Positions 44,272-57,126 of a stretch of 64,000 bases of DNA are shown in pieces. Below the pieces are notes generated by a model, which had not been told where the DNA came from, made no database searches, and saw only the letters and a list, made by a program, of their open reading frames with translations. Location of the stretch: contig NZ_BAEG01000085.1 in NCBI RefSeq assembly GCF_000238915.1, forward strand, positions 62,001 to 126,000. The letters run 5' to 3'. The translations under genes were made by a program, and so were the position numbers. Position 1 is the first letter of the stretch. Every line of letters begins with the position of its first letter. The stretch comes from Arthrobacter globiformis NBRC 12137. GTDB lineage: Bacteria; Actinomycetota; Actinomycetes; Actinomycetales; Micrococcaceae.

Positions 44272-45276
44272 TTAACCCCGGCCGGCCGCGATTCCGGCAT
44301 ACAGCGCCGTCAGGCGCGGTATGAAGGCCGCCGCGTCATAGCGGGGCAGCGCCCACTCGCGTCCGCCCAGCCGGTTGGTGGCCGCAACGGGGTCATCCAG
44401 AGCCGCCACGACCTGCTCCACCACGTCCTCATCGGTTCCCTCCATCACCGGCGGCGTGGTGCCGTCGTCGGGCCGCGGAAGCCGGGATCCCAGGGCGGCG
44501 AGCGGCGCACCCATGCAGAGGGCCTCGAACTCGCTGGTGGCGAAGTTGTTGGTGGCCTGGCCAATGGTCATATGTGCCTGCGCCATGATCCGGTGGAAGT
44601 CATCCTGCGGCATCCGTTCCAGCAGGGTCACCCCGTTCTGGCGCGCAGCTTCGGCGCCGGGCCCCCAGTTCAGGCCGAGGATGTCTGCCCGGTTCCCTAC
44701 GGCGGCGCTGAGCTTTCGAGCCAGCTCCAGCTGCCGCTCCACACCCTTGTCGTCATCCCAGCGTGAGACGAAGAGGATGGAGGGCCGGCCGCCGGGGTGC
44801 CACGCGGGCAGCGCTGCGGCATCCACGAGTGCGGGGAGGAACTCGGCGTCGGGCCGGGCCCGGCGGGCATTCTCTGCGGTGTCGTTATTTGCGAAAAAGA
44901 CATGGGCCGCCCCGTCGATCGCCTGCTGGATCTCACCGTGGAACTGCGGATCCGCCCACTGCTTCCGGATATCGGTCCCGTGCAGGGTGAGCGCGTACGG
45001 CCGGCGCGGCATGCCGCGCTCCCGAAGCAGCCGTGCGCTGGTTCCGTAGTGGACATGCACGACGTCAGCGGCACGGAGCCGGAGTGCCCGGCGCGCGACG
45101 AAGGGAACGAACCGCGCCCGGGCAAGGAGGGGGTTCCTCGGAGCAGCGGTCATGGGCCGGACCTGCTCCGGCGGCAGGTACGACCACTCGATGCCGGCCC
45201 GCGCCGCGGCCCGCACCATGTTGCGGGCCACGAAGGCACAGTCGTTGAACTGAAGAACCCTGGGTTCGGACCTCAA
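44272..45276 (-). CDS. glycosyltransferase, GT4-like
   Basis: A 334-residue GT-B enzyme. HVHYGTSARLL and YALTLHGTDIRKQW in the N-terminal domain; ILFVSRWDDDKGVERQLELA and the FATSEFEALCMGAPLAALG acceptor/donor segment in the C-terminal domain. TTG start at 45276, with AAGGGA upstream. It follows the next glycosyltransferase in the same direction, 39 bases downstream of its stop. Confidence 0.87.
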   Translation of the reverse strand: MRSEPRVLQFNDCAFVARNMVRAAARAGIEWSYLPPEQVRPMTAAPRNPLLARARFVPFVARRALRLRAADVVHVHYGTSARLLRERGMPRRPYALTLHGTDIRKQWADPQFHGEIQQAIDGAAHVFFANNDTAENARRARPDAEFLPALVDAAALPAWHPGGRPSILFVSRWDDDKGVERQLELARKLSAAVGNRADILGLNWGPGAEAARQNGVTLLERMPQDDFHRIMAQAHMTIGQATNNFATSEFEALCMGAPLAALGSRLPRPDDGTTPPVMEGTDEDVVEQVVAALDDPVAATNRLGGREWALPRYDAAAFIPRLTALYAGIAAGRG

Positions 45277-45315
45277 GAATTTCCCTTCGCCTGGCTCGTT
45301 GCAGTTGGTCGGTTG

Positions 45316-46437
45316 TCAGGCACGTGCCAACGCCGCCGTATAGGCACGGTCGAACAGCTCGCCGACGGCCACCGGTGAGAACCTCTCCCGGATGGGCCGC
45401 GCGATGTCCTCGGCGGGAACGCCCTTGAACGCATCCCTGGCGTCCAGTACCGCACGTCCCAGCGATTCCGGCGTCACGTCCTCCACCAGCCTGCTGTTGG
45501 ACGCGTCCGCGTAGTCGCTGAAGCCACCCACCCGGGTGGCAACCACGGCGCGGCCGGCAGCAAGGGCCTCCGCCGCGGACGTAAAGAAATTCTCCTGGGC
45601 CGTGGGAAGGAAGAAGAGATCGGCGGCCGACAGGTGCCGGGCCACCTCGGCGGGCCGGACCGAGCCAGCCAGCGTCACGTGGCCTCCCAGTCCGAGCTCC
45701 GCAACACGGGACTCCACCGCGGGCCGCAGCGGCCCATCCCCCACCCAGGTCAGATGGGCTTCCGTGCCGTGGTCCCTGAGCCAGGCGATGGTTTCAACCG
45801 CCTCCAGCGGCCGCTTCCTGGCAACCAGTCCTCCGACGGCGGCCAGCCGGAGCGGATTTCCGAATGATGCAGGAACGACGGCGTCCCGCCCCTTGACCAC
45901 GCACGGCACCACCATCGCGGCGCCCGGCCGCGCAAACCGCTGCATCTCCGTGGCCAGCTGCCCGGTCACGCCGGTGACCACATGCGGCAGCCGCAGAACC
46001 GCCCGGACTCCGGCCAGCTTTTCCCACAGCGGGGAAACACTCGCCGGGTTAACCACGCCGTTCCAGTGTTCCGTGTGCACCCACGCCCGTCCCTGGCCGG
46101 CAAGGGTCCGGGCGGCCCATGGCAGCATTGTGACGAGGATGGAGGAGAACGCCATGGTGTGGACGGCGTCCGCCCAGGCCATTTCCCGCGCCAGCCTCAG
46201 TGCCGCCTGCACGAGGGTGACGGGGCGTTTGGGATCGGCAGCAATGCGCCGCACCGGCGTTCCCTCCCACAGGCCGGACGCTTTCCCTGGCATGCCGAGC
46301 GCGCTTCCGAGCCTCACATGGACCACCCGCACGTCGTGTCCCCGGCCACGGATGGCTTCCACATGTTCGGCGTTGAAGGGCGCCTCGGTGGGGTTTTCGT
46401 CATGGGGGTACCACGTGGCAACTACCAGGATCTTCAT
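45316..46437 (-). CDS. glycosyltransferase, GT4
   Basis: A 373-residue GT-B enzyme: MKILVVATWYPHDENPTEAPF (N-terminal domain, WYP loop), WVHTEHWNGVVNP, LRLAAVGGLVARKRPLEAVE and FFLPTAQENFFTSAAEALAAGRAVVATRVGG, the last being the E-x7-E region. Starts 39 bases after the GT2 gene's stop. Donor and acceptor unknown. Confidence 0.9.
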   Translation of the reverse strand: MKILVVATWYPHDENPTEAPFNAEHVEAIRGRGHDVRVVHVRLGSALGMPGKASGLWEGTPVRRIAADPKRPVTLVQAALRLAREMAWADAVHTMAFSSILVTMLPWAARTLAGQGRAWVHTEHWNGVVNPASVSPLWEKLAGVRAVLRLPHVVTGVTGQLATEMQRFARPGAAMVVPCVVKGRDAVVPASFGNPLRLAAVGGLVARKRPLEAVETIAWLRDHGTEAHLTWVGDGPLRPAVESRVAELGLGGHVTLAGSVRPAEVARHLSAADLFFLPTAQENFFTSAAEALAAGRAVVATRVGGFSDYADASNSRLVEDVTPESLGRAVLDARDAFKGVPAEDIARPIRERFSPVAVGELFDRAYTAALARA

Positions 46438-46476
46438 GTGTTCCTTCGACGTGTCTGGGAAATGTGCGGGTGGGGC

Positions 46477-47583
46477 CTAGACGAGGGCCGAGGCGCTCAT
46501 GAACCGGAAGGGGGCTTCCGGGTGCAGCACCCTGGTGAGGTCGCGGGGCACCCACGTCTGCGGGCTGACAAAGCGGCGACGGGCCAGTGCCAGCGACTTC
46601 ATGACTTCCACGTCTGATTCCTCGCGCGCGACGGCGTCGAGCAGTTTTCTGTCCGCCAGCGAGAGCGGACGGGCAGCATTCGGCGCCCCGAACAGCAGCT
46701 TCCGCAGCTCCTGGGCCATCTCCCGGGCGTCTTCCCTGTCCCAGGTTCCGGCTTCGGCGCGCAGCAGGACATGCCCGAAGACATGTACGCGGATGATCTT
46801 CGTGACGATCGCTTCCCTGGCCCGCGGCGGAAGCCCCGCAAACCATTCGGACAGCACGAGGTCGGTGGCGAAGGCCAGGTCCTCCGTGACCGGCCGCGGC
46901 GTGTGGGTCACCCGGACAGCGGCGTCGGCGTGCACCAGGTAGCGGGGCAGGCCCCGGCCGTAGCTGATCTTCGCTCCGGAAAACCACAGCTTCGCGGAAA
47001 AGGACTGGTCCTCCCCCGTGGCGTAGCGCGGCGGAAACGTGAGGCCGAGTTGCCGGACAAGCGAGAGTCGCAGGAGTCCCAGCGGCGCGGTGCGGTAGGT
47101 GAGGCGGTCCGCCACCGGGTCCAGGTGGCCGCGCCGGGTGCGCCGGAGCACGGGGGTGCGGATCGTGCCGCCCCCGGCATGCGCCATGGGGGCGATCAGG
47201 ACGTCGGATCCGTCCCGTTCCGCAGCCTCCACCCACTGCGCCAGGGCCCCGGGTTCGACGGAATCGTCGCTGCCCATGATGGCCACCCAGGTGCCGGTGG
47301 CTTTGGCGATACCGTGGTTGAAGGGGCCCGCGGGGCTTTTGATGCCGTCCACGTAGTGCAGGAAGCGGACCAGCCCCCGGTGCTCGGGGGCCACACGCTC
47401 CCGGATGGGCTCCACGTCCGTGTTGTGGCAGATCACGTTGATCCGCAGGCGCCGCGGCGCGCCGTCCGCCGCTGCCAGCCCGCCCTCCAGCAGGGACGCC
47501 ACGGCCCGCCCTACCGGCCGGTCCGGGGTGTGCACGGCAATTACCACGTCGAGCAGCACGGAGTCCTGTGTTTCGTTGTCCAC
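46477..47583 (-). CDS. glycosyltransferase, GT2
   Basis: A 368-residue GT-A enzyme. LLDVVIAVHTPDRPVGRAV, then SPAGPFNHGIAKATGTWVAIMGSDDSVEPG with SDD in place of DxD. The C-terminal part is helical, with no membrane segment. It resembles the frameshifted GT2 gene that starts divergently at 47639 (both share the pattern RSPAGPRN/KSPAGPFN), so the two are probably paralogues from a duplication. GTG start. Confidence 0.88.
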   Translation of the reverse strand: MDNETQDSVLLDVVIAVHTPDRPVGRAVASLLEGGLAAADGAPRRLRINVICHNTDVEPIRERVAPEHRGLVRFLHYVDGIKSPAGPFNHGIAKATGTWVAIMGSDDSVEPGALAQWVEAAERDGSDVLIAPMAHAGGGTIRTPVLRRTRRGHLDPVADRLTYRTAPLGLLRLSLVRQLGLTFPPRYATGEDQSFSAKLWFSGAKISYGRGLPRYLVHADAAVRVTHTPRPVTEDLAFATDLVLSEWFAGLPPRAREAIVTKIIRVHVFGHVLLRAEAGTWDREDAREMAQELRKLLFGAPNAARPLSLADRKLLDAVAREESDVEVMKSLALARRRFVSPQTWVPRDLTRVLHPEAPFRFMSASALV

Positions 47584-47638
47584 CCAGTAAGGTTATCGCG
47601 GGTCCAATGAAACCTTGCCGAGGAGCACGCACACCCCC

Positions 47639-48795
47639 ATGAGCCAAAGCATCGAAGTGGTCATTCCCGTCCATGATGTACAACGACCCTTCAAACGCGC
47701 CGTCGGCTCCGCCCTGGAACAGCGCGCCGAGCTGTCCCGGCTGGGCGTTGAACTCCGGGTGACAGTGGTACTGCACAACCTGGGTGCCGCCGCCGGGGAG
47801 GTCAGCAAGGGTCCCCAGGCCGGTTCTGAGTCTGCGGCCAGCACTGCGTTGGACGGCGTCACCTGGCTGACGTGCGACGACGGCGTCCGGTCCCCCGCCG
47901 GACCCCGGAACCGGGCGCTGGACGAAAGCACGGCAACGTTTCTGAGCTTCCTTGACTCGGATGACCATCTGGAACCCGGGTCGCTGGCCGCCTGGTGGAA
48001 GGCCGCCCAGCCGGACAGTGCTTCGGCAGTCATCGCACCGCTGCGCACGCCGGAGGGAACCATCCTGCCGGCCCCCGCATCCGGCCCTCTAAGCCCGCCG
48101 TCCTGGATGCCCTCAAGGACGGACTGGCCTACCGGAGCGTGCCGTACGGGCTGCTCCGCCGGTCAGTGCTCACAGACATCGGTTTCAGGTACGCGGAGGG
48201 GCTGCGGACCGGCGAGGACATCGAGGCCACCCTAAAGCTCTGGTTCCGCTCCGGCCCCGTCTGCTACCCCTATGGTTCACCCGCCTATCACCAGACCGAC
48301 GATTCCGGTGCCGGCCGCGTCACCAGCTCGCTCAGCAACCTGGCGGACGAATTCAGGTGGCTGGAACGGCTGCTCGGGTCCGAGTGGCTGCAGCAGGCCC
48401 AGGTCGCCGAGCGGCGCGCCGTGGCACTGAAGGTCCTGCGCGTCCACGGCATAGGCGCGCTGCTCCGCCGTGCCGGCGCGTCCGGCGTCCCGGACGATGC
48501 CCTGTGGAACGAGGCGGAACGCGCCTACTGGTCCGATATCTCCTCGCGGCTGTACGCCTTTGCCGGCGGCTCTCTGCCGGAACTGAGCCGCCGGGACGCG
48601 GAACTGACGCAGGCGGCCGCCGCGGCGGCCGATGTCCAGTCGCTGCGCACCGCCGTCGAACGCCACCGGGCGGCGGGCCGCCTGGGCGACCTTGTCCCGG
48701 CGAGCCCCGCGGCGATCCTGTCCCGGGACTCGGTGCTGCGGCATTACCTGACGGAACGGCTGCGCGCCCGGGCCGGCGTCTTCTCCCGGTCCTGA
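47639..48795 (+). pseudogene. GT2 glycosyltransferase, frameshifted in the middle
   Basis: The N-terminal half (MSQSIEVVIPVHDVQ; SPAGPRNRALDESTATFLSFLDSDDHLEPG) and C-terminal half (PAVLDALKDGLAYRSVPYGLLRRSVLTDIGFRYAEG) are in different frames. Five C at 48072-48076 need to be six to join them (TILPAP-RIRPSKPAV). The joined product would be about 385 residues and similar in plan to the GT2 at 46477-47583. ATG 47639 is preceded by GAGGAG. As it stands the protein would stop after about 198 residues with a scrambled tail. Confidence 0.85.
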
Positions 48796-48839
48796 TGGTG
48801 CGCAGGCCGTCCCGGGCGGAAATCTTCGCGGCCTGCAAC

Positions 48840-48855
48840 TAAACTGGAACCCATG
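48840..48855 (+). promoter_or_regulatory. -10 box for a probable leaderless epimerase transcript
   Basis: TAAACT at 48840-48845 is seven bases before the ATG at 48853; no GGAGG-type ribosome site intervenes (GGAACCC only). Confidence 0.5.
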
Positions 48856-49917
48856 CGAATTCTCAGCGTCGTTGGCGCACGTCCCCAGTTTGTGAAACTT
48901 GCGCCGATTGCGGCGGCCATGGAGGGCCAGGCGGAACACCTGATCGCCCACACGGGCCAGCACTATGACGAGCTCATGAGCGATGTGTTCTTCCGCGATC
49001 TCGGCATTCCCGCCCCCGACTTTAACCTTGGCGTGGGTTCAGGCAAGCACGGAGCCCAGACCGGTGCCATGCTGCACGGGCTGGAGGAAATCCTCGAACA
49101 GTCTGCCCCTGACTGCGTCCTCGTGTACGGTGACACCAACTCCACCCTCGCCGCGGCCATCGCCGCCATCAAGATGCACATCCCCGTTGCGCACCTCGAG
49201 GCGGGGCTGCGGTCCTTCAACCGCCGAATGCCCGAAGAGCACAACCGCGTCCTGACCGACCACAGCGCCGACCTCCTGCTGGCCCCCACGGAGGTGGCCG
49301 TCAAGCACCTCGCCACCGAGGGCCTCGCCGAGAGGACCGTCCTGGTGGGCGATGTCATGACGGACGTTCTCTTCAAGGTCCGCGACATGCTCGACGGCGG
49401 TGACCAGCCGCTGCCGGTCGACGCGGCACCGGGCGAATATTACGTCTGCACCATCCACCGTCCGGACAACACCGACTCCCCGGAACGCCTGGCCGCCATC
49501 GTCGGGTCCCTGGCCAGCCTGGAGAAGCCGGTATTCCTGCTGGCCCACCCCCGGCTCGTCAACCTTGCCGCCAAGCACGGCATTGAGCTGGAGCAGGGAG
49601 CGGTGCGTGTTGCGTCGCCGCTCGCCTACCCGCAGCTGGTCCACGCTGTCCGCAACAGCGCCGGCGTCATCACCGACTCCGGCGGACTGCAGAAGGAAGC
49701 TTTCCTGCTCCGGACCCCCTGCACGACGATTCGCCCTGAAACCGAATGGGTGGAGACCGTGGAACTCGGCTGGAACGTGCTGGTGAGCAAGGACCTGAGC
49801 ATCCTGGCCGACACGGTGCAGCGGCCGGCACCGGTGGCGACGGATGCCACCCCCTACGGCGACGGCCACGCCGCCGAACGTACCGTGGAAGCCCTGATTC
49901 AGGCTTTCGGAAGCTGA
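48853..49917 (+). CDS. wecB: non-hydrolysing UDP-N-acetylglucosamine 2-epimerase (WecB/WbpI family)
   Basis: A 354-residue epimerase. MRILSVVGARPQFVKLAPIA, HTGQHYD, VYGDTNSTLAAAIAAIK, HLEAGLRSFNRRMPEEHNR, HRPDNTD and TDSGGLQKEA are the family motifs for the catalytic and UDP-binding residues. The plain reaction is UDP-GlcNAc to UDP-ManNAc. Because wbpA, wbpB, wbpD and wbpE homologues lie 9-13 kb away, it may instead act like WbpI on UDP-GlcNAc3NAcA to give UDP-ManNAc3NAcA. Sequence alone does not decide. Confidence 0.92.
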   Translation: MRILSVVGARPQFVKLAPIAAAMEGQAEHLIAHTGQHYDELMSDVFFRDLGIPAPDFNLGVGSGKHGAQTGAMLHGLEEILEQSAPDCVLVYGDTNSTLAAAIAAIKMHIPVAHLEAGLRSFNRRMPEEHNRVLTDHSADLLLAPTEVAVKHLATEGLAERTVLVGDVMTDVLFKVRDMLDGGDQPLPVDAAPGEYYVCTIHRPDNTDSPERLAAIVGSLASLEKPVFLLAHPRLVNLAAKHGIELEQGAVRVASPLAYPQLVHAVRNSAGVITDSGGLQKEAFLLRTPCTTIRPETEWVETVELGWNVLVSKDLSILADTVQRPAPVATDATPYGDGHAAERTVEALIQAFGS

Positions 49918-49939
49918 CACACAGACCGCTTAACAACAG

Positions 49940-49990
49940 AGACCTCCGGAACAGGCGCCCACAGGACGCCCCGTTCCGGAGGTCTTTTGC
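49940..49990. terminator. terminator after the epimerase gene
   Basis: AGACCTCCGGAAC (49940-49952) pairs with GTTCCGGAGGTCT (49973-49985), with inner GGCGCC/GGACGCC pairing, followed by TTTGC. Between convergent genes. Confidence 0.85.
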
Positions 49991-50004
49991 TTGTGGTGTT
50001 GCCC

Positions 50005-51999
50005 CTAGCCGCAGGCCACCACTTTGAACAGTTTGGCGTTGCCTTGCTGGTCCACGAGCTGCACGGCTCCCGAGGACGCGAGGTTCTGCAGCCCGGGATA
50101 CGTCTTGCTCTCCGGATGGTTCAGGAGGTACTGCGTGCCAAAGTCGAGCGCATAAGACACTTTGGTTTCCCGTACGGCATCACAAACTGCGGGTGAGGTG
50201 TCTGCCTTGGCGAGCGATTCCGCCACGACCCGCATGCTCTTGGTCTCCCGCTGGCCCATGTGGAATTCCAGTACCTTCCGGTCCGCGAAAGCATAGGCTA
50301 GCGCCCCGCCGTTCCAGGGATTCACCGCAATGACCGCATCCGCCGGAACTTCCGAACCGAGGCGGGCCAAAAGGGCGTACTCGTCGGAGGAGACAATCGA
50401 GTCCTTCGTGTCCCGTTCGAAGAAGTACTGGCTGGACGCAACGTATCCGCGGACCGGGCCTGTCTGGGTAGCCCAGCCAAGAGCGAGGCAGACCGCCAAA
50501 ATACCGGCGAAACCCGCAACGCCGCCCAGCCGCATCCCGGCCCGCGGCACCTTGAGCGCCAGGACGCCGCCGGCCGCTTTCACGGTGTCGGCCGTTGCCA
50601 GCACACCCAGGGCCGCAAGCACCACAGCGAAGATGGGAAGGTAGGCCGCGAGGCGGTACGTGTCCTGGTACCAGGTGCCCGTGAAGAACGCCCGGGCCCA
50701 GCCGGCCGCAAATCCGGCGTCCACCACGTAAAGGAACCCGGCGACGAGGTAGCACCCCAGCAGCCAGAGCTGTGTGCGCCGGCGGATGATCCGGGCCACG
50801 CCAATGAGGGCCAGCACCGAGATGAGGAGTGTGGCGTCCGTTTTCATGGGCCCGTTCGCAATCACTTCGCCGATGGCACCGGGAACGGTCTGGTGCGGGG
50901 TCCAGCCGTTGTATGGCGCCGGACGAAGTTTCTGCCACGCAACCACTACAGCAACCGCACCTGCCACCGAGGCCAGGGCCACCACGGCAAATTTCCGCGC
51001 TGACGCCCTGGTACGGATCATCTCCCTGACATAGAGGAAGAGCCGGGCCAGGACCACCGGAATGCTGAAGGCGAGAAGCGCGTTGACAGCGCTCATGTGG
51101 GACAGTGCCAGCCCGGGAACTGCCAGCAGCAGGACAAGCCACGCCCGCAGCGGAGGTTCACGCAGCGTCGGGGACAGTCGGCAGACGAAAATCATTGCTG
51201 CGACGCCGGCGGGCAATGCGCTGACGGAGAGCAGGTTGGGGAACAGCGGGCCCCACACCAGCAGCAGGTAGGGGAAGGCAAGGAAGCCCGCCGACATGAC
51301 CCCTGCCGCCATCAGGCCGACCGGACGCGGGCCGATGACAACGCGGGTCAGGAAAACCACGGAAATAGGCCAGATTACCGCCGAGGCAACGAGGTTGATG
51401 ACGTTGACTGATACGGGAACGGACGCGCCGGTCAGCTGCGAGACGAGGGCGGCCAGGGAATGCCACACGGCAGGGTACACGGAGGACAGGCCTCCGGTGC
51501 CGCCGGCCATGCTGCCGAGGTTCAGGGTGGAGGCGTTGCCGGTGTCCAGGATGAAGCGGACGGCGTTCAGGTGAAAGACGTTGTCATAACGCTGGGAGAT
51601 GTTGTCCGGCTCGCCCACCAGCTGGATGACCCGTCGGGCGATGAGCAGCGCACCGACGGCAACGCCGATGGCACCGGCGGCAAGGGTCGGCCAGCCGTCG
51701 CCCTGCTGAACTGCACGCTGCACATCCGTGGCCTCCTGGCGCTGCCACGGCCGGCGCGTCACCGCCCATGCTGCCGCGGACGCCAGGACGGCCGTCACGA
51801 GCACGACGCCGATCCCCCACTCCACACGGACGAACGGTGCCAGCACAGCGCCAACACCGGCGATGGACAGGGACAGCACGGGCGCGAGTCCCAGCAGGCT
51901 GGTCCGCCGGAACCCGAGAGACCAGGCAAGCGCAGCACCGGGAAGGAGCACCACGGCCACTGCCGCTAGCAGGGCCGGCAGCGAGGACAGCCAGGACAA
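50005..51999 (-). CDS. DUF6541 membrane protein, probable GT-C glycosyltransferase
   Basis: A 664-residue polytopic protein with about 13 helices and a C-terminal extracellular domain (from about residue 540). After the fourth helix it has EPDNISQRYDNVFHLNAVRF, an acidic loop like those of GT-C enzymes that use polyprenyl-phosphate sugars. Members of this family in actinobacteria are otherwise uncharacterised. TTG start at 51999 has GGAGGAAATT before it. It sits beside the Wzm/Wzt export genes and far upstream of the GT2-DUF2304 pair that may supply its donor. Confidence 0.8.
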   Translation of the reverse strand: MSWLSSLPALLAAVAVVLLPGAALAWSLGFRRTSLLGLAPVLSLSIAGVGAVLAPFVRVEWGIGVVLVTAVLASAAAWAVTRRPWQRQEATDVQRAVQQGDGWPTLAAGAIGVAVGALLIARRVIQLVGEPDNISQRYDNVFHLNAVRFILDTGNASTLNLGSMAGGTGGLSSVYPAVWHSLAALVSQLTGASVPVSVNVINLVASAVIWPISVVFLTRVVIGPRPVGLMAAGVMSAGFLAFPYLLLVWGPLFPNLLSVSALPAGVAAMIFVCRLSPTLREPPLRAWLVLLLAVPGLALSHMSAVNALLAFSIPVVLARLFLYVREMIRTRASARKFAVVALASVAGAVAVVVAWQKLRPAPYNGWTPHQTVPGAIGEVIANGPMKTDATLLISVLALIGVARIIRRRTQLWLLGCYLVAGFLYVVDAGFAAGWARAFFTGTWYQDTYRLAAYLPIFAVVLAALGVLATADTVKAAGGVLALKVPRAGMRLGGVAGFAGILAVCLALGWATQTGPVRGYVASSQYFFERDTKDSIVSSDEYALLARLGSEVPADAVIAVNPWNGGALAYAFADRKVLEFHMGQRETKSMRVVAESLAKADTSPAVCDAVRETKVSYALDFGTQYLLNHPESKTYPGLQNLASSGAVQLVDQQGNAKLFKVVACG

Positions 52000-52055
52000 A
52001 TTTCCTCCAAGAGTGATTACGGTGGGGCCGGGTTCGGCTGGGACCGTTGCAGCGG

Positions 52056-52089
52056 TGAAGCCTACGGCAGCAGTTGAAGCTTACGGCAG
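52056..52089. repeat. short direct repeat in the gap between wzt and the DUF6541 gene
   Basis: TGAAGCCTACGGCAG (52056-52070) and TGAAGCTTACGGCAG (52075-52089) differ at one base and are 19 bp apart. No function is evident. Confidence 0.6.
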
Positions 52090-52116
52090 TGCAGGTAACG
52101 CTTTCGGGTCAGGACG

Positions 52117-52845
52117 CTAGTTGCCGCGGAGCCGGCTGATCACGTCGCCCACCGGGCCGTCCATGATGACCCGCCCGTGTTCGAGGAGTACTCCGCGTTC
52201 GCAGACATGGGCAACCAGGTCCAGGTCGTGGCTGACCACCACCAGCGTCTTGCCGGCCGCCGCGAGTTCCTTGATCTTGGCGAGGCACTTCTTCTGGAAC
52301 GGTTCGTCACCCACGGCGAGAATTTCATCGACCAGGAAAACATCGGGGTCGGTGTGGACTGCCACCGAGAACGCCAGCCGGAGGTACATTCCCGACGAAT
52401 AAAACTTGACCTCGGTGTCGATGAACTCGCCGATCTCGGCAAATTCGACGATGGAGTCGAACTTTTCCTTGATCTGCGTCTCGGTCATCCCGAGGATCGC
52501 GCCATTGAGGAAGACGTTGTCACGCCCCGAAAGGTCAGGGTGGAAGCCGGCACCGACTTCGATCAGGCCGGCAACCCGTCCGCCGGTGCGGACTGTGCCG
52601 GAATCGGGAAGCATGACGCCGGAGATGTGCTTCAGCAGCGTTGACTTTCCGGAGCCGTTCAGTCCCAGGAGTGCCACCGTCTCGCCGTGTTCGACGTCGA
52701 TGGACAGGTCCCGGAGGGCATGGAACTTCTTCGACAGATCACCTTTGCGGCCCCGCAGGAGCCACACGAGGGCTTCCTTGAGTGACCGGGTATGTCGCAG
52801 GACAAACTGCTTGTTGATGTTGCGGATTTCAATTGCGGTGGTCAA
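52117..52845 (-). CDS. wzt: polysaccharide ABC exporter ATPase (Wzt-like)
   Basis: A 242-residue ABC ATPase: Walker A GLNGSGKST, signature-like YSSGMYLRLAFS, Walker B VFLVDEILAVGDEPFQKK and VVSHD, all characteristic of the ABC-2 lipopolysaccharide/teichoic acid/O-antigen exporters (Wzt, TagH, RfbE). No C-terminal carbohydrate-binding domain. TTG start three bases after wzm. Works with Wzm to export lipid-linked polymer, here probably the galactan made by GlfT2. Confidence 0.93.
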   Translation of the reverse strand: MTTAIEIRNINKQFVLRHTRSLKEALVWLLRGRKGDLSKKFHALRDLSIDVEHGETVALLGLNGSGKSTLLKHISGVMLPDSGTVRTGGRVAGLIEVGAGFHPDLSGRDNVFLNGAILGMTETQIKEKFDSIVEFAEIGEFIDTEVKFYSSGMYLRLAFSVAVHTDPDVFLVDEILAVGDEPFQKKCLAKIKELAAAGKTLVVVSHDLDLVAHVCERGVLLEHGRVIMDGPVGDVISRLRGN

Positions 52846-52848
52846 GAC

Positions 52849-53750
52849 TCACAGCTCCTGTGCGAAGCGGCCCTCGAGCCGGCGGAAAGTCCACTGGCCG
52901 AGGAAAAGGATGGCTAGCGAGACGAGCAGCCCCACGGGTACCCATACCGTGACCAGATTGGGCGGGCTTCCCTCAGCCCCTGCCGTGGTGGGCAGCCAGA
53001 AGGCATGGTGGAAACACTCCACGGCAATCGTGATCGGGTTGAGCTGATAAACGGCGAACCAGGCTTCGCCTGCCTTGTCCAGCACCATCCGCCAGGAGTA
53101 CAGCACCGGGGCTACCCAGGTGGCGATCAGAAGGATCAGGTCAACCAGGTTCTCCGAATCGCGGAAGTACACGTTGACGGACCCAAAAAAGAGGCCCAGA
53201 CCCGTGGCAAGCAGCGCGATCATGACAAAGCCGGCGACGGCGGTGACCGCCTCCAGAGGACCGGGGCGCCAGCCGGTGAACAGGCTGGCCACCACGAGGA
53301 CAAACAGCTGCGGAAAGAAATGGACCGCCGAGACCCACACCGAGGAAACCGGAAACAATTCCCTCGGCAGGTAGATCTTGTTGATCAGCCCGCTGTTGTT
53401 GACGATCGACCGGGTCGCCGTGCTCAGGGACTCCGTGAAGAAGTTCACCAGGATGATCCCGGAAAACAGGTAGACCGCGTAGTTGGGCAGTCCTCCCCTG
53501 TTGGTCGGGCTCTGCTCCAGTCCAAGGAAAACTCCGAGGGCAATGTAGAAGGCGATGAACTGGACCCCGGGCTTGACGTAGGTCCACAGCAGTCCAAGGA
53601 CCGAACCCCGGTACCTGATTCTGAGCTCCTTGCGGACAAGCAGCTTCAGGAGGAACCGGGAACGGAACACGTCAACGAGCCCGTTCCCGGTTCCCGGCGC
53701 CACCAGCGCCCGGCCGGAGTCCTGCTGGGTCGGAGAGGTGCGTCCGTTTG

Positions 53751-53754
<4 letters not shown>
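52849..53754 (-). CDS. wzm: polysaccharide ABC exporter permease (Wzm-like)
   Basis: A 301-residue ABC-2 membrane protein: LLVRKELRIRYRGSVLGLLWTYVKPGVQF at the start, six helices, and YFRDSENLVDLILLIATWVAPVLYS. GTG start overlaps glfT2 stop by four bases (GTGA). In mycobacteria the homologous pair exports galactan across the membrane. Confidence 0.93.
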
Positions 53755-57010
<3,256 letters not shown>

Positions 57011-57126
57011 CTAGACTACCCGAAGTTAAAAAGCGTCCCGCATTCCGGGGCGGCCGCCGCATGCGGCCGAATGCGGTTTCACCCGCGGCGTGGGCGGCCA
57101 TCCCGGCGTTGCTCCGACGCCGCAAA

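Noticed and set aside
46400-47968. 522-codon open frame antisense and out of frame with three glycosyltransferase genes
   Set aside because: Arg/Ala/Gly-rich translation, typical of an alternate GC-rich frame.
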